From NCBI GenBank assembly GCA_963815775.1, contig CAWFIB010000024.1:35246-99245 (forward strand): a DNA stretch of 64,000 nucleotides. Reading direction: 5' to 3'. Numbering within the stretch: position 1 is the first letter of the stretch; each line of letters starts with the position of its first letter. Positions 1 to 10,223 of this stretch are shown piece by piece. The stretch is from CAVVDY01 sp963815775. Lineage in GTDB: Bacteria; Acidobacteriota; Terriglobia; Terriglobales; Acidobacteriaceae. Under the pieces are notes generated by a model. It searched no databases and had not been told where the DNA came from. It saw only the letters and a program-made list of their open reading frames with translations. The position numbers and the translations under genes are program-made.

Positions 1-58
1 ACGAAAATTCCAGGAACCGTGCCCTTGCGGGTCATTGCAGAAAGGAGCTCTGAAGCAC

Positions 59-1512
59 ATGAATAAGCGCGCCCATTCGTTATCGACTCTCGTTCTATTG
101 GCTCTGTTGGCAGCTAGTTCGGTCGCCTGGGCTGGCTCTGTGATAGGGACGAAGCACCCGCTGGTAGCGGAATACACAGTTAACGCCCCGATTTCGGGCC
201 AACTCAGGGTTGAGTTTGGGCGAACTCCCTCCTACGGTCGCAGTACCTCGTCCCAGCAGGTTAGCCAGAACCAAATGGCAATTACGGTTGTTGCCGGCAT
301 GCGGGCCAACACTACTTACCACATGCGTGCCCGCATCGATGGTGACAACCAGACGTGGTACGACACGGATCAAGTATTTACGACCGGATCCATGCCGAAC
401 GTGCCTTATCCTCACCCCGTGGTACTGCAGCCCCATCCCTTCGGTGAAGGGGTGGACTTAGTTTCCGATGCAAACCCAAACCTCGGCTTCGGGGCGGTGG
501 TTCTTGATAATGACGGATCCATAATCTGGTACTACTACGATCCCAACAATAAAGGCCCCGCCCTTGCCTTTCCCATTCGCCAGCTTCCCAATGGCCATTT
601 CCTGGTGCAGAACAAGGACTACGTAAGGGAGGTCGACCTGGAAGGGAATGTCGTTAGGGAACTCACGCTGGACGAGGTGAATGCTGCCTTGAAGACTGCT
701 GGCTACGATTTTACAGCCCACAGCTTTCATCATGACGTGCTCAGGCTCGACAACGGGCACCTGATCCTACTGGTGTCCGAGGTGAAACAATTCTGCAACC
801 TGTCGGTTCCCGGTTGCGTGTTTGTGCAAGGCGAGCTCGATCATAGACGTGGACCAGAACAATACTGTCAAATGGGTCTGGCGGGCTTTCGATCATCTTG
901 ACATCAACAGGCACCCTTACATGTGGCCGGATTGGACCCACTGTAACGCGCTGGTTTACATGCCTGACGGCAACTTGCTGCTGTCGTCACGTCATCAGAG
1001 TTGGGTACTGAAGATTCAGTATCTCGATGGCCTTGGCAACGGAGATGTGCTGTGGCGGTTCGGACCGGACGGAGACTTCACCCTTACGCCGAACGATCCA
1101 ACTCAATGGTTTTGGGATCAGCACTACCCGGTGCTGCTGAAAGTCGACGGTTCGAAGATCACTCTGGGGCTGTACGACAACGGAAATCAACGACCGCATG
1201 ACGGCCAGCAGTGTTACCTCACGAATTCCTGCTACAGCCGCGGCGTCATCTTCGACCTGGACGAATCAACGCTTACTGCCGATATCGCATGGCAGTACAA
1301 GCTACCGTTTCGAATCTGGGGTGGCAGCATCGTCACGTTGCCCAATGGGAACATAGAGATCGATTCGTCTAGTTTCAACGGCGGCAATTCAAGAGTGGTC
1401 GAAGTCACACACGAGTCAAACCCGAGGCAAGTCTGGAGAATGGATTCCGATGACAATTGCGTATTACCGTGCCTACAGGATTCCAAGTCTTTACCCCGGC
1501 GTTCAGTGGTGA
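59..1512 (+). pseudogene. Aryl-sulfate sulfotransferase-like (ASST) secreted protein, two frameshifts
   Basis: Start is the ATG at 59, which opens a signal peptide (basic N-terminus, hydrophobic Leu/Ala core, A-W-A-G cleavage region). The N-terminal domain is fibronectin-like, followed by a beta-propeller of the arylsulfotransferase family (repeated N-G-H/D-N-G turns and a 'HSFHHDVL' histidine segment of the type used for sulfate transfer). The frame opened at 59 is lost near 830-845 and continues one base later as 'IIDVDQNNTVKW'. A second shift near 1455-1459 restores the expected tail 'AYRIPSLYPGVQW' and a TGA at 1510-1512. Both shifts correspond to one extra base, and with both corrected the product is about 483 aa. 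Family members transfer sulfate between phenols in the periplasm; substrate is unknown here. It could be a recent pseudogene or an intact gene carrying sequencing errors. Confidence 0.75.
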
Positions 1513-1821
1513 TGGATTTTTGTTTCCGGGTGCCTCACGAATCGCGGTGGGAGCCCCGCATTGATCCATGGCCCGGCTGGGCAGCGAGTAACTACATCCC
1601 ACGATCGTTAACCGTGGCGTTGGGATCGAAACCTGCGCCTACAATGTAGACGGAGGTCGTGGGGCCGTCCGAGCGTGGGTTAGCTTCTCACCGCGGGTAC
1701 GAAGGTGGAGGCTTCCTGCTTAGGACATCCACGCTTGGGTGGCAACTTCCTGATAGCTGGAAGTCGCCGGAGAACATTCCCGTTCGGAATCGCTCACTTT
1801 CAGATACAGGGCAACTGCAAC
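1513..1821. other. Intergenic region, nothing recognised
   Basis: About 310 bases between two convergent broken genes. Open frames crossing it are continuations of shifted frames from either side. I see no RNA gene or clear terminator with a T-run. Confidence 0.5.
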
Positions 1822-4507
1822 TTACTGCGTGGTGGTGAAGTTCAGGATATCGCCTGTGGGATGGACCGTCGGATCGATCGACGAAAAGGCAAAGTTGTTG
1901 GCCGCATCCGTACCACCCACACCAAAGTAGTACAACGTAGCCCGGCTGCAAGCTGGAGATGTCACAGTTGTTGACCCAGAGGTTGTCCGTGCCGGTATAG
2001 GTACTGGGCCCGCAATCGGTTTCCATGTTGAGGTTGTTGGGATCGGTTCCAACTTGCACCACGGTGGAGGCAGCCTGTTCGTAGGTGTACCAGGTTATGG
2101 TGGCCCCGCTGTTGCTGATGTTGGAAGCGGTCGGCTTCGCCGGATATTGGCCAGAGGGATAAGGTCCGATCACGTCCGGATAAGGACCTTCCAGTGGGTT
2201 GTGGGTCGGGAGCACATACGAGTCGGTCCCTGGAAAGGCCCCACTACGCCAGCCAACATAGTTGTTAAAATCCTGAAATAGCCGATTGAAGTTCCGGTAA
2301 AGCATCGTCAAACTTATAGTTCTGCCACGCGTTAGCAAAGAATTGGTCGGCTGCGGTCCAGCAACTCACTCCGCTGGTTGGCAGCTTGCACGTGTCTCCA
2401 TACACAGCGCCTAGCCAGGCATAGGCAGGCGCGATCAGGTCATTCCCGGCCCAGCCCCCTATGCCAGCAATCACAGGCCCCAGACCCTCTCGCTCTTGCC
2501 TCCGCGAGATATCGAGCAGTTATACGGAACAGCCCACGGCTGATAGGGGAAGGTATAGTCATTGCCCATGAGATTGAACTGAGTGGAATAGAACCAGTCG
2601 AGCAGCTTCATCAATTCGATAGGGATTCTCGGGTCTGGTGTCGCATTCATATAGTGCGCCACATCGTATGCGTGGATGAGGGTCATCGTCCATAATCCGA
2701 CGTTCCAGTTGGGTGCATTGTAGCAACAGACATAATGGGTGTCACCTTCCAGCGGGCTATATTTGATCGCCTCCGAAATTGTCTGAATCAGCAGATCCAC
2801 CCTTTTTTCGATCTCATTGGTCGGTTCGACGCCCGTCTCCAGCCAGTGAACCAAAGCCACATTGGTGTTGTAGGGAAGGCCTCGAACAGTTCCAATCTGG
2901 TTCCGATAGTAGGTATTGGCAAAATTCTGGTCGTTATATCCGGGGGCAGGATAGCTCAATATGTTAGCCGTAAGCCTGAGATTAGCGGCGGCATTCAGAC
3001 CGGAACAGGTTTGCCCTCCATCGCAGTTTTCATTAAGCGTGTCGCCCTGACGCAGGAAGTCCATATACATGCCCCACGGGAAGATGTTCCACTCCTGCGT
3101 AGTATCAAACTTCTCGATATTGGCTGCCCAATTCAGATATTGCATGCCGAGCACTTCGGAGCACGCGTTCCAGTAGGCCTTGTTGCCTGCGTTAACCCAC
3201 ATCAGAGTGCCGCTATCGTTGGTCACGGCTCCCGGCTGTGCGCTAAAGTTCATAGTAAAGTCTCCGGTATTACCCGCTTGTACTACCACCTGATTGTAGC
3301 CGTTGTAGGCGATCACATCGCCAACGTTGTAAGCGTGATGAGGTTGCCACGAACCTCCTGTGACACCGTCGAAGCGGTCACCCTGCTCCTTGAAGACTCG
3401 GTTGCCGTCATAAGTGTAGATGTCCCATGGATCATTGACCGACGCGTCCTGCGAAAGAGTCGCGTTCAGATACATTCCCTGCTGATTGCTACTCTTAAAC
3501 GTCTCGCAACTATTCGTGCCCCTCTGAGCGGCAATCGCGATCGCCTGGCTATACTTGGGAATTGGCGGGAAGTTACTTGGCGCGGTGACCGTGAACTGCG
3601 CAGGAGGCAGTACGGAAAACTGCCAGGTTACAGTTTGTGGATCGCTTACTGGAGTATTCGTCCTGTAGTTGACAAGTTGAATGGTCATCGACAAGGTGTG
3701 GCCGGAATCGTTGCCCGCTTTCGACAACGAGGACCGCTTCTGCGCTCCCAGTGGAACAATCCGAGCTTCTACGCCGGGCTCCCCGAAGTAGCCATTCCAG
3801 CAAATATAGTCCCCTTTGTAGTCACCAGCCGTATAGACCCATACCGGGTAGTTATCGGTGCCGGGATTGACCTCTTCGCGCGAACTGTCGCACACCACGG
3901 TGAACGAGATATTGGTATCTCCACAGGTGGTTCCCAATGATCCTCCCGGGAGGCACGTTTGGCCGTCGATAGTGGCTTGCGTCGTCATTAGTACGTCGTC
4001 GCTCGTGACCACCCCACCCGTCTGGATCAGGCTAACGCCCACATTAATCCCGCTACCCTGATAGACATAGTCCGGACCGAATGCAAAAGCATTGAACCCC
4101 AGGGGGCCATCCGTTGAAGAAGCGGTGGTGAAGGTAGGCGTGCTCGTCGGCCAGGGGGCAGAACTCCAGTTGGTGTCTGTTTCCACACATGGCTTACCAC
4201 CGGCCGGATCAGTGCAACTGGCGACGGAATAGTAGTACAGGGTGCTCGGCTGAAGATTCTGAACCACCACACAATGGTTTGTCGTGAGCGTGGGATCATA
4301 GACCTGGCGCGAGAAGTCCATCTTCTCACCGAGCAGGACCATGGAATCACTCTGGTTCACTGTATTCCAGCAAACCTGCGCCGAGTTTATGTTGCCTGAG
4401 TAGGGATTAGTAACGACAATATTCGTCGGCTGATCATTGCCTGCTCCGGCTAGAGCAAATTGAGCGGACAGCACCAGTAGAATGGTCACAAGGATTCGGT
4501 TGCGCAT
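1822..4507 (-). pseudogene. Large secreted fibronectin-III/helical-domain protein, three frameshifts
   Basis: The start is placed at the ATG at 4507 because it opens a clear signal peptide (Met-Arg-Asn-Arg, hydrophobic core, A-L-A-G). Next comes an FN3-like domain like those of purple acid phosphatases ('QPSTLYYYSVASC'), a second beta domain, and a Trp/Tyr-rich region (around residues 480-700) that looks like an all-alpha enzyme fold. The frame breaks around 2475-2500, again around 2300, and again near 1945. The last segments ('GIGGWAGNDLIAPAYAWLG', then a second FN3 with 'ATLYYFGVGG') continue in other frames to a stop at 1822. The corrected length is about 894 aa. I do not recognise the enzymatic family. 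Like the broken gene at the left edge it is exported and begins with an FN3-type domain, so both may act on extracellular substrates. Confidence 0.6.
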
Positions 4508-5309
4508 TTTATGTCTTATACCCTTTACGAATGGACTTACGGAGAGCAGCCCGGCCGCGGGCGACAGCTTGCTGGGCTTTCTGCGAGAGCCACGGTCGCC
4601 ACCGAGGCACGCTTGACGGTACGGGAAGGTCTTGCCTACTGGTACCGGGTTGGACTGGGCCGACCTATATGACATACTTGGGACACGGCGTCCCTCGTCG
4701 CCATCTCCAACAATTCTGTCCTGGATGGCAGGTTACCCCGCTAGTTGTTCTATGTCCTTACGATTACTTACTATGCGTTGCGCGTCAATGATTTTCATGC
4801 TGTATTCACAACCGAAAGTAACCACACCTCAGGCAACTTTGTGCTATTTGCTGGAAAAATGAGGAATCACGCTGTCCATAATTACTACTTTGGTAGCATG
4901 AGACAAGTATTTGCTAAGATATGCAAAAATTGACAATTAACGCTGTCCGGAGGAATGAGCGAGTACTATCGTCCGATGTCGACTTCTTGGGGCCGTAAGC
5001 AGGCCAAGGGCAACAGATGGTCCAAGTAAGAAGGCTGAAGGCTTAAAATTTAAGCTTCTGGTCATTAATTTGGTTTGGCGGAGTAGTCCGAGCCTAGGCT
5101 TGCACAACTTCAGAGAAGGACAGATAATCCTCGCGTTTACCGTATGACCTTAGGTGATGTCAAGCCACGCACGGCCATCTGACTCCGAAGTTAGGCTTCG
5201 AGACAGGCAGGTTTAGACCAAAGGCCGGAAGCAAGACAGCATCGCGAACCCACTCGCCGGGTAGGTCACATAATCAAATCATGCACATGTTTGTTGAGCG
5301 ACACGCGAG
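4508..5309. other. Intergenic region, low GC, no gene recognised
   Basis: About 800 bases, clearly more AT-rich than the rest of the window. Short open frames here have no recognisable protein features. I looked for tRNA, SRP, RNase P and tmRNA hallmarks and found none that hold up. It probably contains the promoter of the minus-strand gene starting at 4507. Confidence 0.5.
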
Positions 5310-5522
5310 TTAATTGGAGCACCCGCCTCTTCCCATGCAGCAGTTCTCGGCTCCGCAACCGGTTACTGAAGAACTGGACGACTTCGTGCCCACGGCGAAG
5401 GTGGATAGCTCTTTTTGCAAATTCTGCGTCTGACACTTCGGACATTCTGGCCTTTGGTCGCCGAACAAGATAACCTCGAACTTATTGCCACAATCCTGAC
5501 AGCGATATTCAAAAATCGGCAT
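5310..5522 (-). CDS. FmdB-family zinc-ribbon protein
   Basis: A 70-aa protein beginning 'MPIFEYRCQDCGNKFE', the hallmark of the FmdB/CxxC_CxxC_SSSS family. It has two zinc-ribbon CxxC knuckles (C-Q-D-C and C-P-K-C) about 20 residues apart, followed by a Ser-rich, Cys/Gly-rich tail. The tail ends with additional Cys residues ('CGAENCCMGRGGC'). The length fits the family. These are small zinc-binding proteins of uncertain function, originally annotated as regulators of formamidase/amide genes. It lies in the same orientation as the HtrA-like protease and 57 bases downstream of it, so they may be cotranscribed. Confidence 0.85.
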   Translation of the reverse strand: MPIFEYRCQDCGNKFEVILFGDQRPECPKCQTQNLQKELSTFAVGTKSSSSSVTGCGAENCCMGRGGCSN

Positions 5523-5578
5523 AATTGGTCCCGTTCCGTGCTCTGTAATTCGGTGCGATCACTTATAAATAGTCGGCC

Positions 5579-6586
5579 TCAGTCGCTACGCGGACGAGGT
5601 ATCACGGTCAGCTTTATGAGTTGTGTACCCCGAATCAGCTGAACCTCACAGGATCTCCCATTACGTTCATCAGTCAGCAAGCGATGGAGATCGTCCACCC
5701 CTCCAACATTGTGACCTGCGAAGCGAATGATGACATCGCGTTCACGCAACCCCGCGACTTGGGCGGCAGAACCCTCGATCACGTTCAGAAGAAGCAAGCC
5801 CGAGTCCGCAGGCAAGTCGTAATAGCGCACGAGTCGCCGATGCAGCGGAACCCCCTGCCCCATCACTCCGATATAGCTACGCTTCACACGCCCGTCGCGA
5901 ATGAGCCGCGAAGCTACAAACTCAGCGGTATCAGCGCCGATGGCGAAGCAAATTCCTTGCGCTCCCATGATGGTGGCGGTGTTCACACCGACAACCTGAC
6001 CTTGGGAATTGACTAAGGGGCCGCCGGAATTTCCCGGATTCAAGGCGGCGTCGGTTTGAATCACCCCGTCGATGAGCCGTCCCGATCGCGAGCGCATGGT
6101 CCGTCCCAGCGCGCTTACTACCCCCGCGGTGACAGTATGCTGGAAACCCAGCGGATTGCCGATCGCAACCACAAGCTGGCCGACCGTGAGTCTCCGCGAG
6201 CTACCGAGTGGAACCGAGGACGCCGTCCCACTGCCGCGCACCACGGCCAGATCAGTGTCGGGATCGTCCCCAACAAGCTCTGCCGGATAGTGGTCTCCGC
6301 CTTCGGTCGTGACCATGACCTCCAATGCATCATGCACAACATGGCTATTGGTAAGAATGAAACCGTCCGGGGTAAACAGAAAACCGGAACCTGCACCTTC
6401 GGCCTTGCGTCCTTGCGCCGCCTGCTTCACTTGGATATGAACTACCGCCGGACTGACTCGCTGTACCGCACTCACTACCGCACGCGAATAGGCATCCAGC
6501 AGCCCAAAGTCGGGATTGACCATGGCGCCGGCTGTAGAAAACGGTTCGCAACTTTCGTCGTAAGAGACCCAATCAACAGAGCCCAT
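5579..6586 (-). CDS. HtrA/DegP-type trypsin-like serine protease with PDZ domain
   Basis: A 335-aa protease of the S1C family. The catalytic triad is visible: His in 'TNSHVV', Asp in 'DPDTDLAVV', and Ser in 'LNPGNSGGPL'. The protease domain is followed by one PDZ domain (roughly residues 230-330, 'GLLLLNVIEGSAAQVAGL'). I chose the ATG at 6586 because a GAGG ribosome site lies 5 bases upstream; a GTG at 6616 in the same frame is the alternative. No convincing signal peptide is visible, which suggests a cytoplasmic location or an N-terminally truncated model. Family role: degradation of misfolded proteins under stress. Confidence 0.9.
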   Translation of the reverse strand: MGSVDWVSYDESCEPFSTAGAMVNPDFGLLDAYSRAVVSAVQRVSPAVVHIQVKQAAQGRKAEGAGSGFLFTPDGFILTNSHVVHDALEVMVTTEGGDHYPAELVGDDPDTDLAVVRGSGTASSVPLGSSRRLTVGQLVVAIGNPLGFQHTVTAGVVSALGRTMRSRSGRLIDGVIQTDAALNPGNSGGPLVNSQGQVVGVNTATIMGAQGICFAIGADTAEFVASRLIRDGRVKRSYIGVMGQGVPLHRRLVRYYDLPADSGLLLLNVIEGSAAQVAGLRERDVIIRFAGHNVGGVDDLHRLLTDERNGRSCEVQLIRGTQLIKLTVIPRPRSD

Positions 6587-6642
6587 AAGAACCTCGGAGG
6601 ATGTGGATGCCGGCACAGCGGCTCAGGATTCGAGGCCTCGGC

Positions 6643-7632
6643 CTATTGAGTTTTCCTCTGTAGCTGCAGGCAGTCATCGTGCAGCTTGGCGTCGTGGGTC
6701 ATGCCATCGGCGATCATGCACTCATCGAGCGCCGATTTGGGATCGGAACTCTCAAAGATCTCCAGCAACACCAGGTGCGGTGTGGGCCAGGTTGGCGACA
6801 GACGCGCCGCCTCCTTCAATTGTGTAACGGCCGACGTCAGGTCGTGTTTGTTCTTGTAAGCAATGCCAAGGTTGTAATGAGCGTTGGCATTGTCGGGTTG
6901 CAGCTTGATCGCCTCGCTGTATTGCGTGATCGCGTCATCCGTCCGGCCCATCACGTCGAGGACCGTTCCCAGGTTCATGCGAATGTCGGCGTTGTGCGGT
7001 TGCAGCTTCAGCGCCTCGGTGTATTCGTGGATGGCACCGTTGTAGTCGCGCCTGGCATATAACAGATTGCCCAGGTTGCTGTAGGCTGACGCGAGCCGGG
7101 GATTCAAGCGAATGGCTTCCCGGAACTCGCCTTCCGCGTCCTGCCAGTCGCGATTCTTCTTCAACGCGTATCCCCAGTTGTTGTGCATTTCGGCGTCATC
7201 GGGCTTCAGGACCGCTGCCTTCTTGTATTGCTCGATCGCTTCGCTATACCCGCCCTTGTCGAGCAAGAGGTTGGCCAACCGGATGCGCGCGTCAGCATAG
7301 TCCGAATACTCCTTGACCGCATCGCGGTACTCAAGAATCGCCTCGTCGAACTGTTTGTCCTTCTCGTCCAGCAGTCCCTGATGGTAGTGGCGCTCGGCGG
7401 CGGCGGGAATAATAAGGGCAGTCGGTTTGGTGGCGGCTTGGGTAGCGGATTTCGCAGCTGAGTTCGGCGGCGGCGGGGCCGGCGTCAATGGCTGCGCTGG
7501 CTGCGGCAGGCCCTGCTGGGCAGGGGGCTGCGACGGTTGCGGTTGGGGCTGTTGCGGCAGCGGTTCCTGGGCATGGAGCAGGCTGGACAAGGCGAAGGCT
7601 ACGAGCAATGCGAAGGTGAATCGATGCCGCAT
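6643..7632 (-). CDS. Exported tetratricopeptide-repeat (TPR) protein
   Basis: A 329-aa protein that starts at the ATG at 7632 with a signal peptide ('LLVAFALSSLLHAQ'). A long Pro/Gln/Ala linker follows, then at least five TPR units (recurring 'A...YSNLGNLLY', 'DAEMHNNWGYALKK', 'NAHYNLGIAY' patterns). TPR arrays mediate protein-protein contacts and no catalytic motif is present. The gene lies 59 bases downstream of gpmI in the same orientation. Function cannot be specified; periplasmic location is inferred from the signal peptide. Confidence 0.85.
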   Translation of the reverse strand: MRHRFTFALLVAFALSSLLHAQEPLPQQPQPQPSQPPAQQGLPQPAQPLTPAPPPPNSAAKSATQAATKPTALIIPAAAERHYHQGLLDEKDKQFDEAILEYRDAVKEYSDYADARIRLANLLLDKGGYSEAIEQYKKAAVLKPDDAEMHNNWGYALKKNRDWQDAEGEFREAIRLNPRLASAYSNLGNLLYARRDYNGAIHEYTEALKLQPHNADIRMNLGTVLDVMGRTDDAITQYSEAIKLQPDNANAHYNLGIAYKNKHDLTSAVTQLKEAARLSPTWPTPHLVLLEIFESSDPKSALDECMIADGMTHDAKLHDDCLQLQRKTQ

Positions 7633-7691
7633 GACGTTGCTAGAAGTATAGCGTCGCATCGCATCGTGGAGGCAATTGGCGTGCCACACAG

Positions 7692-9338
7692 CTACTTCTT
7701 CGCTTCTTCCGCCAACACCCGCAGATCGTGCCCGGTCATCTCCTTAGGTTGCGGAATGCCGAGCATCCCCAGCATTGTGGGTGCAATGTCCTGCAATGCG
7801 CCATCCGGCTTCAGCGTGAAGCGACGACCGTCCCCTTTGAAACCCTCCGGCGTGACCGCGTGCTCGGCCACGATGATAAAGGGGACAGGATTCGTGGTGT
7901 GCGCGGTCTGCGGCCCGCCGCTGACCGGATCGATCATCTGCTCCGCGTTGCCGTGGTCGGCGGTGACAATCATCGCGCCCCCGGAACGTTTGAGGGCTGA
8001 ACAGATCTGGCCCAGACAGGAATCGACGGTCTCGACCGCAGCAATGGTCGGTGGAATCTTGCCCGAATGTCCCACCATGTCGGCGTTGGCAAAGTTGACC
8101 ACCATCACGTCAAATGTCTTGTCCTCAATCGCTTTCACTACGGCATCGGCAATGCCCTGCGCGCTCATCTCGGGTTTGAGATCGTAGGTCGCAACCTTGG
8201 GTGACGGAACCAGCACCCGGTCTTCTCCGGGAAACGGTTTCTCGATTCCTCCGTTGAAGAAGTAGGTCACATGCGCGTACTTCTCGGTCTCGGCTACACG
8301 CAGGTTGCGCATGTTGTGGTTGGCCATCACATTCGCCAGGATGTTCCCCAGCGACTCAGGCGGAGACACGACGGGCAGCGTGAAGTTCTTGTCGTATCGG
8401 GTCATGCACACATACGTCAAATCTTTTGGCACTCGGTCGCGCGGGATGGTGTTGTCCAAGTCCTCGGAGCCCTCCAGTTCGCGGCCGTCCTGCGGGGTGA
8501 AATGGCTGTTGCGGCAAAGGCAGCGCGTGATCTGCCGCGCGCGATCGGCGCGGAAGTTGAAGTTGATGCACACATCGCCGTCACGAATCGTTGTCAGTGG
8601 CTCGCCGTGTTCATCCACGACCACAAACGGCACAATGAATTCGTCAGTTACGTCCCGGTTGTACGACTCGCGCACGCCCTGTACCGGGTCGTGGTAGCGT
8701 CCGCCTTCTGCGTTGCCATACACCATGGCGTCGAAGGCTTTCTTCTCGCGCTCCCAGCGCCGGTCGCGGTCCATGGCATAGTAGCGGCCGCTTACGGAGG
8801 CGAGTTTGCCGACGCCGTATTCACGCATCTTCTGCTGTAACTGTTCGATGTAGCCGGCGCCATTGGTGGGCAATGTATCGCGGCCGTCCATAAAGGCGTG
8901 AACGAAGACGCGCTCCACGCCATTCTGTTTAGCCATGCGCAGCAGCGCGTAGAGATGGTTCTGGTGTGAATGCACGCCGCCGTCGGACAGCAATCCAAAC
9001 AGATGCAGCCGCCGCTCGCCGATGCGGGCCTTGGTCATGGCATCGACGAGCGCCGGGCTCTTTTCGAACTCGCCGTTCTCGATCATCACGTCGATCTTGG
9101 TGATGTCCATGTAGACAATGCGCCCGGCGCCGATGTTAAGATGGCCGACTTCGCTGTTGCCCATCTGCCCCGTAGGCAGCCCAACATAGCGACCGCTGGT
9201 ATGAATGAGCGTATTAGGGAAGTCGGCAAGCAGCTTGTCATAGTTCGGCTTGCGCGCCAGCGAGATGGCATTCGCCGGAGACGGCGGAGCATAGCCCCAG
9301 CCATCGAGGATGATGAGAACAAGTGGTTTGGGTTTCAT
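7692..9338 (-). CDS. gpmI: 2,3-bisphosphoglycerate-independent phosphoglycerate mutase
   Basis: A 548-aa enzyme interconverting 3- and 2-phosphoglycerate in glycolysis and gluconeogenesis. It begins 'KPLVLIILDGWGYAPPS', with the metal-binding Asp of the alkaline-phosphatase superfamily. The phosphoserine motif 'GNSEVGHLNIGAGR' lies near residue 62, and the C-terminal metal ligands appear in 'NFANADMVGHSG' and 'VTADHGNAEQM'. Length is typical of GpmI. Enolase, the next glycolytic step, is encoded about 0.9 kb away on the same strand, separated by a MazEF module. Confidence 0.96.
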   Translation of the reverse strand: MKPKPLVLIILDGWGYAPPSPANAISLARKPNYDKLLADFPNTLIHTSGRYVGLPTGQMGNSEVGHLNIGAGRIVYMDITKIDVMIENGEFEKSPALVDAMTKARIGERRLHLFGLLSDGGVHSHQNHLYALLRMAKQNGVERVFVHAFMDGRDTLPTNGAGYIEQLQQKMREYGVGKLASVSGRYYAMDRDRRWEREKKAFDAMVYGNAEGGRYHDPVQGVRESYNRDVTDEFIVPFVVVDEHGEPLTTIRDGDVCINFNFRADRARQITRCLCRNSHFTPQDGRELEGSEDLDNTIPRDRVPKDLTYVCMTRYDKNFTLPVVSPPESLGNILANVMANHNMRNLRVAETEKYAHVTYFFNGGIEKPFPGEDRVLVPSPKVATYDLKPEMSAQGIADAVVKAIEDKTFDVMVVNFANADMVGHSGKIPPTIAAVETVDSCLGQICSALKRSGGAMIVTADHGNAEQMIDPVSGGPQTAHTTNPVPFIIVAEHAVTPEGFKGDGRRFTLKPDGALQDIAPTMLGMLGIPQPKEMTGHDLRVLAEEAKK

Positions 9339-9625
9339 GAGCAGTTAGCGATTAGCTCTCAAGTATAAGGCAGAGCAGTTCAGGCATTCGCGGCATCGGG
9401 TGGGGTCCTTGTATGGTGCGAGCCTTGTATCCGGGCACGGCTTTACAGGCTGCGAGAGAACTCGCTCGGAGATGATTCGAGTGAGAGCGCGGCCTTGGTC
9501 GTGCCGCAACCGCCTTCTATGCTTCGCGAATCCCGTACGGACGGCACGCGTCAGAAAATCCGGCTGTGATCCGTGACTTGCTACAGAAGACTGTTTGCCC
9601 CTTGCAGAGCACGCTGGACCACGGT
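9339..9625. promoter_or_regulatory. Intergenic region between gpmI and mazE; includes mazE -35 box
   Basis: The divergent gpmI and mazE genes are separated by about 300 bases. The only element I can support is TTGCAG at 9602-9607, which with TATACT at 9626-9631 forms a sigma-70-like promoter (18-base spacer) for mazE. The -10 box ends only 6 bases before the mazE ATG, so the transcript may be leaderless. Confidence 0.45.
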
Positions 9626-9637
9626 TATACTTTCGGT

Positions 9638-9874
9638 ATGAAAACGGCAGTCTCAATCCCGGACGACGTGTTCGAAAAAGCGGAGCGGCTGGCGCACCGT
9701 ACCAAGCGTTCGCGGAGTCGAATTTTCAGTGATGCTCTGCGCGAATATGTGGCCCGGCACTCACCGGACGAAATCACGGAGTCCGTGAACAGGGCCTGCT
9801 CCCAGATCGGCGAACTCGATGATCCATTCGTTACGCTGGCGGCGCGCAGGATTCTCAAGAAAAGCGAATGGTGA
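9638..9874 (+). CDS. Antitoxin of a MazEF-type module (RHH/MazE-like)
   Basis: A 78-aa protein starting 'MKTAVSIPDDVFEKAERLA', a ribbon-helix-helix N-terminus of the kind that binds DNA as a dimer. Its C-terminal part would wrap the toxin. The ATG at 9638 is preferred to upstream in-frame starts because the family begins exactly there and a -10-like hexamer directly precedes it. It overlaps the toxin start at 9868 by a few bases, the usual antitoxin-first arrangement. Expected role: neutralise the toxin and autorepress the operon. Confidence 0.85.
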   Translation: MKTAVSIPDDVFEKAERLAHRTKRSRSRIFSDALREYVARHSPDEITESVNRACSQIGELDDPFVTLAARRILKKSEW

Positions 9875-10218
9875 TCTCACAGGGGGAAATCTGGTGGGCA
9901 GACCTCGGGCCGCCCAGAGGATCAGGTCCAGGATTCCGCCGGCCGGTTTTGGTGGTCCAATCCGACTCCTTCAATCGCGGCAACATTGCTACGGTCGTGT
10001 GTGTTCCGCTGACTAGCAAGGCAAAGTGGGCCCTCATGCCAGGCAATATTCATCTTTCAACGCGTAGCACCGGTTTGCCGAAAAATTCCATTGCTAACGT
10101 GTCCCAGCTGATCACGGTTGACAAAGCTCTTCTCATTGAGCGCGTGGGCAGGCTCCCGGTATCGAAGCTGGACCTCGTATTCGCGGGAATTGAGTTAGTG
10201 CTGGCGAGAAGCGGATAA
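9868..10218 (+). CDS. MazF/PemK-type endoribonuclease toxin
   Basis: A 116-aa PemK/MazF toxin. The N-terminal 'GEIWWADLGPPRGSGPGFRRPVLVVQSD' pattern (G-x-I-W-W-x-D-x-G then R-P-V-L-V-V-Q) is diagnostic. The following 'CVPLTSK' and 'NVSQLITVDK' segments match the active-site strand and dimer core. MazF proteins cleave mRNA at short specific sequences and arrest growth. It is translationally coupled to the antitoxin upstream and ends 5 bases from the convergent enolase stop codon. Confidence 0.92.
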   Translation: MVISQGEIWWADLGPPRGSGPGFRRPVLVVQSDSFNRGNIATVVCVPLTSKAKWALMPGNIHLSTRSTGLPKNSIANVSQLITVDKALLIERVGRLPVSKLDLVFAGIELVLARSG

Positions 10219-10223
10219 TCCCT

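Noticed and set aside
5200..5260. CCGGAAGC stretch reminiscent of the SRP (4.5S) RNA GGAA tetraloop
   Set aside because: The conserved AGCAGC side and the paired stem are missing, so an SRP RNA is not supported.
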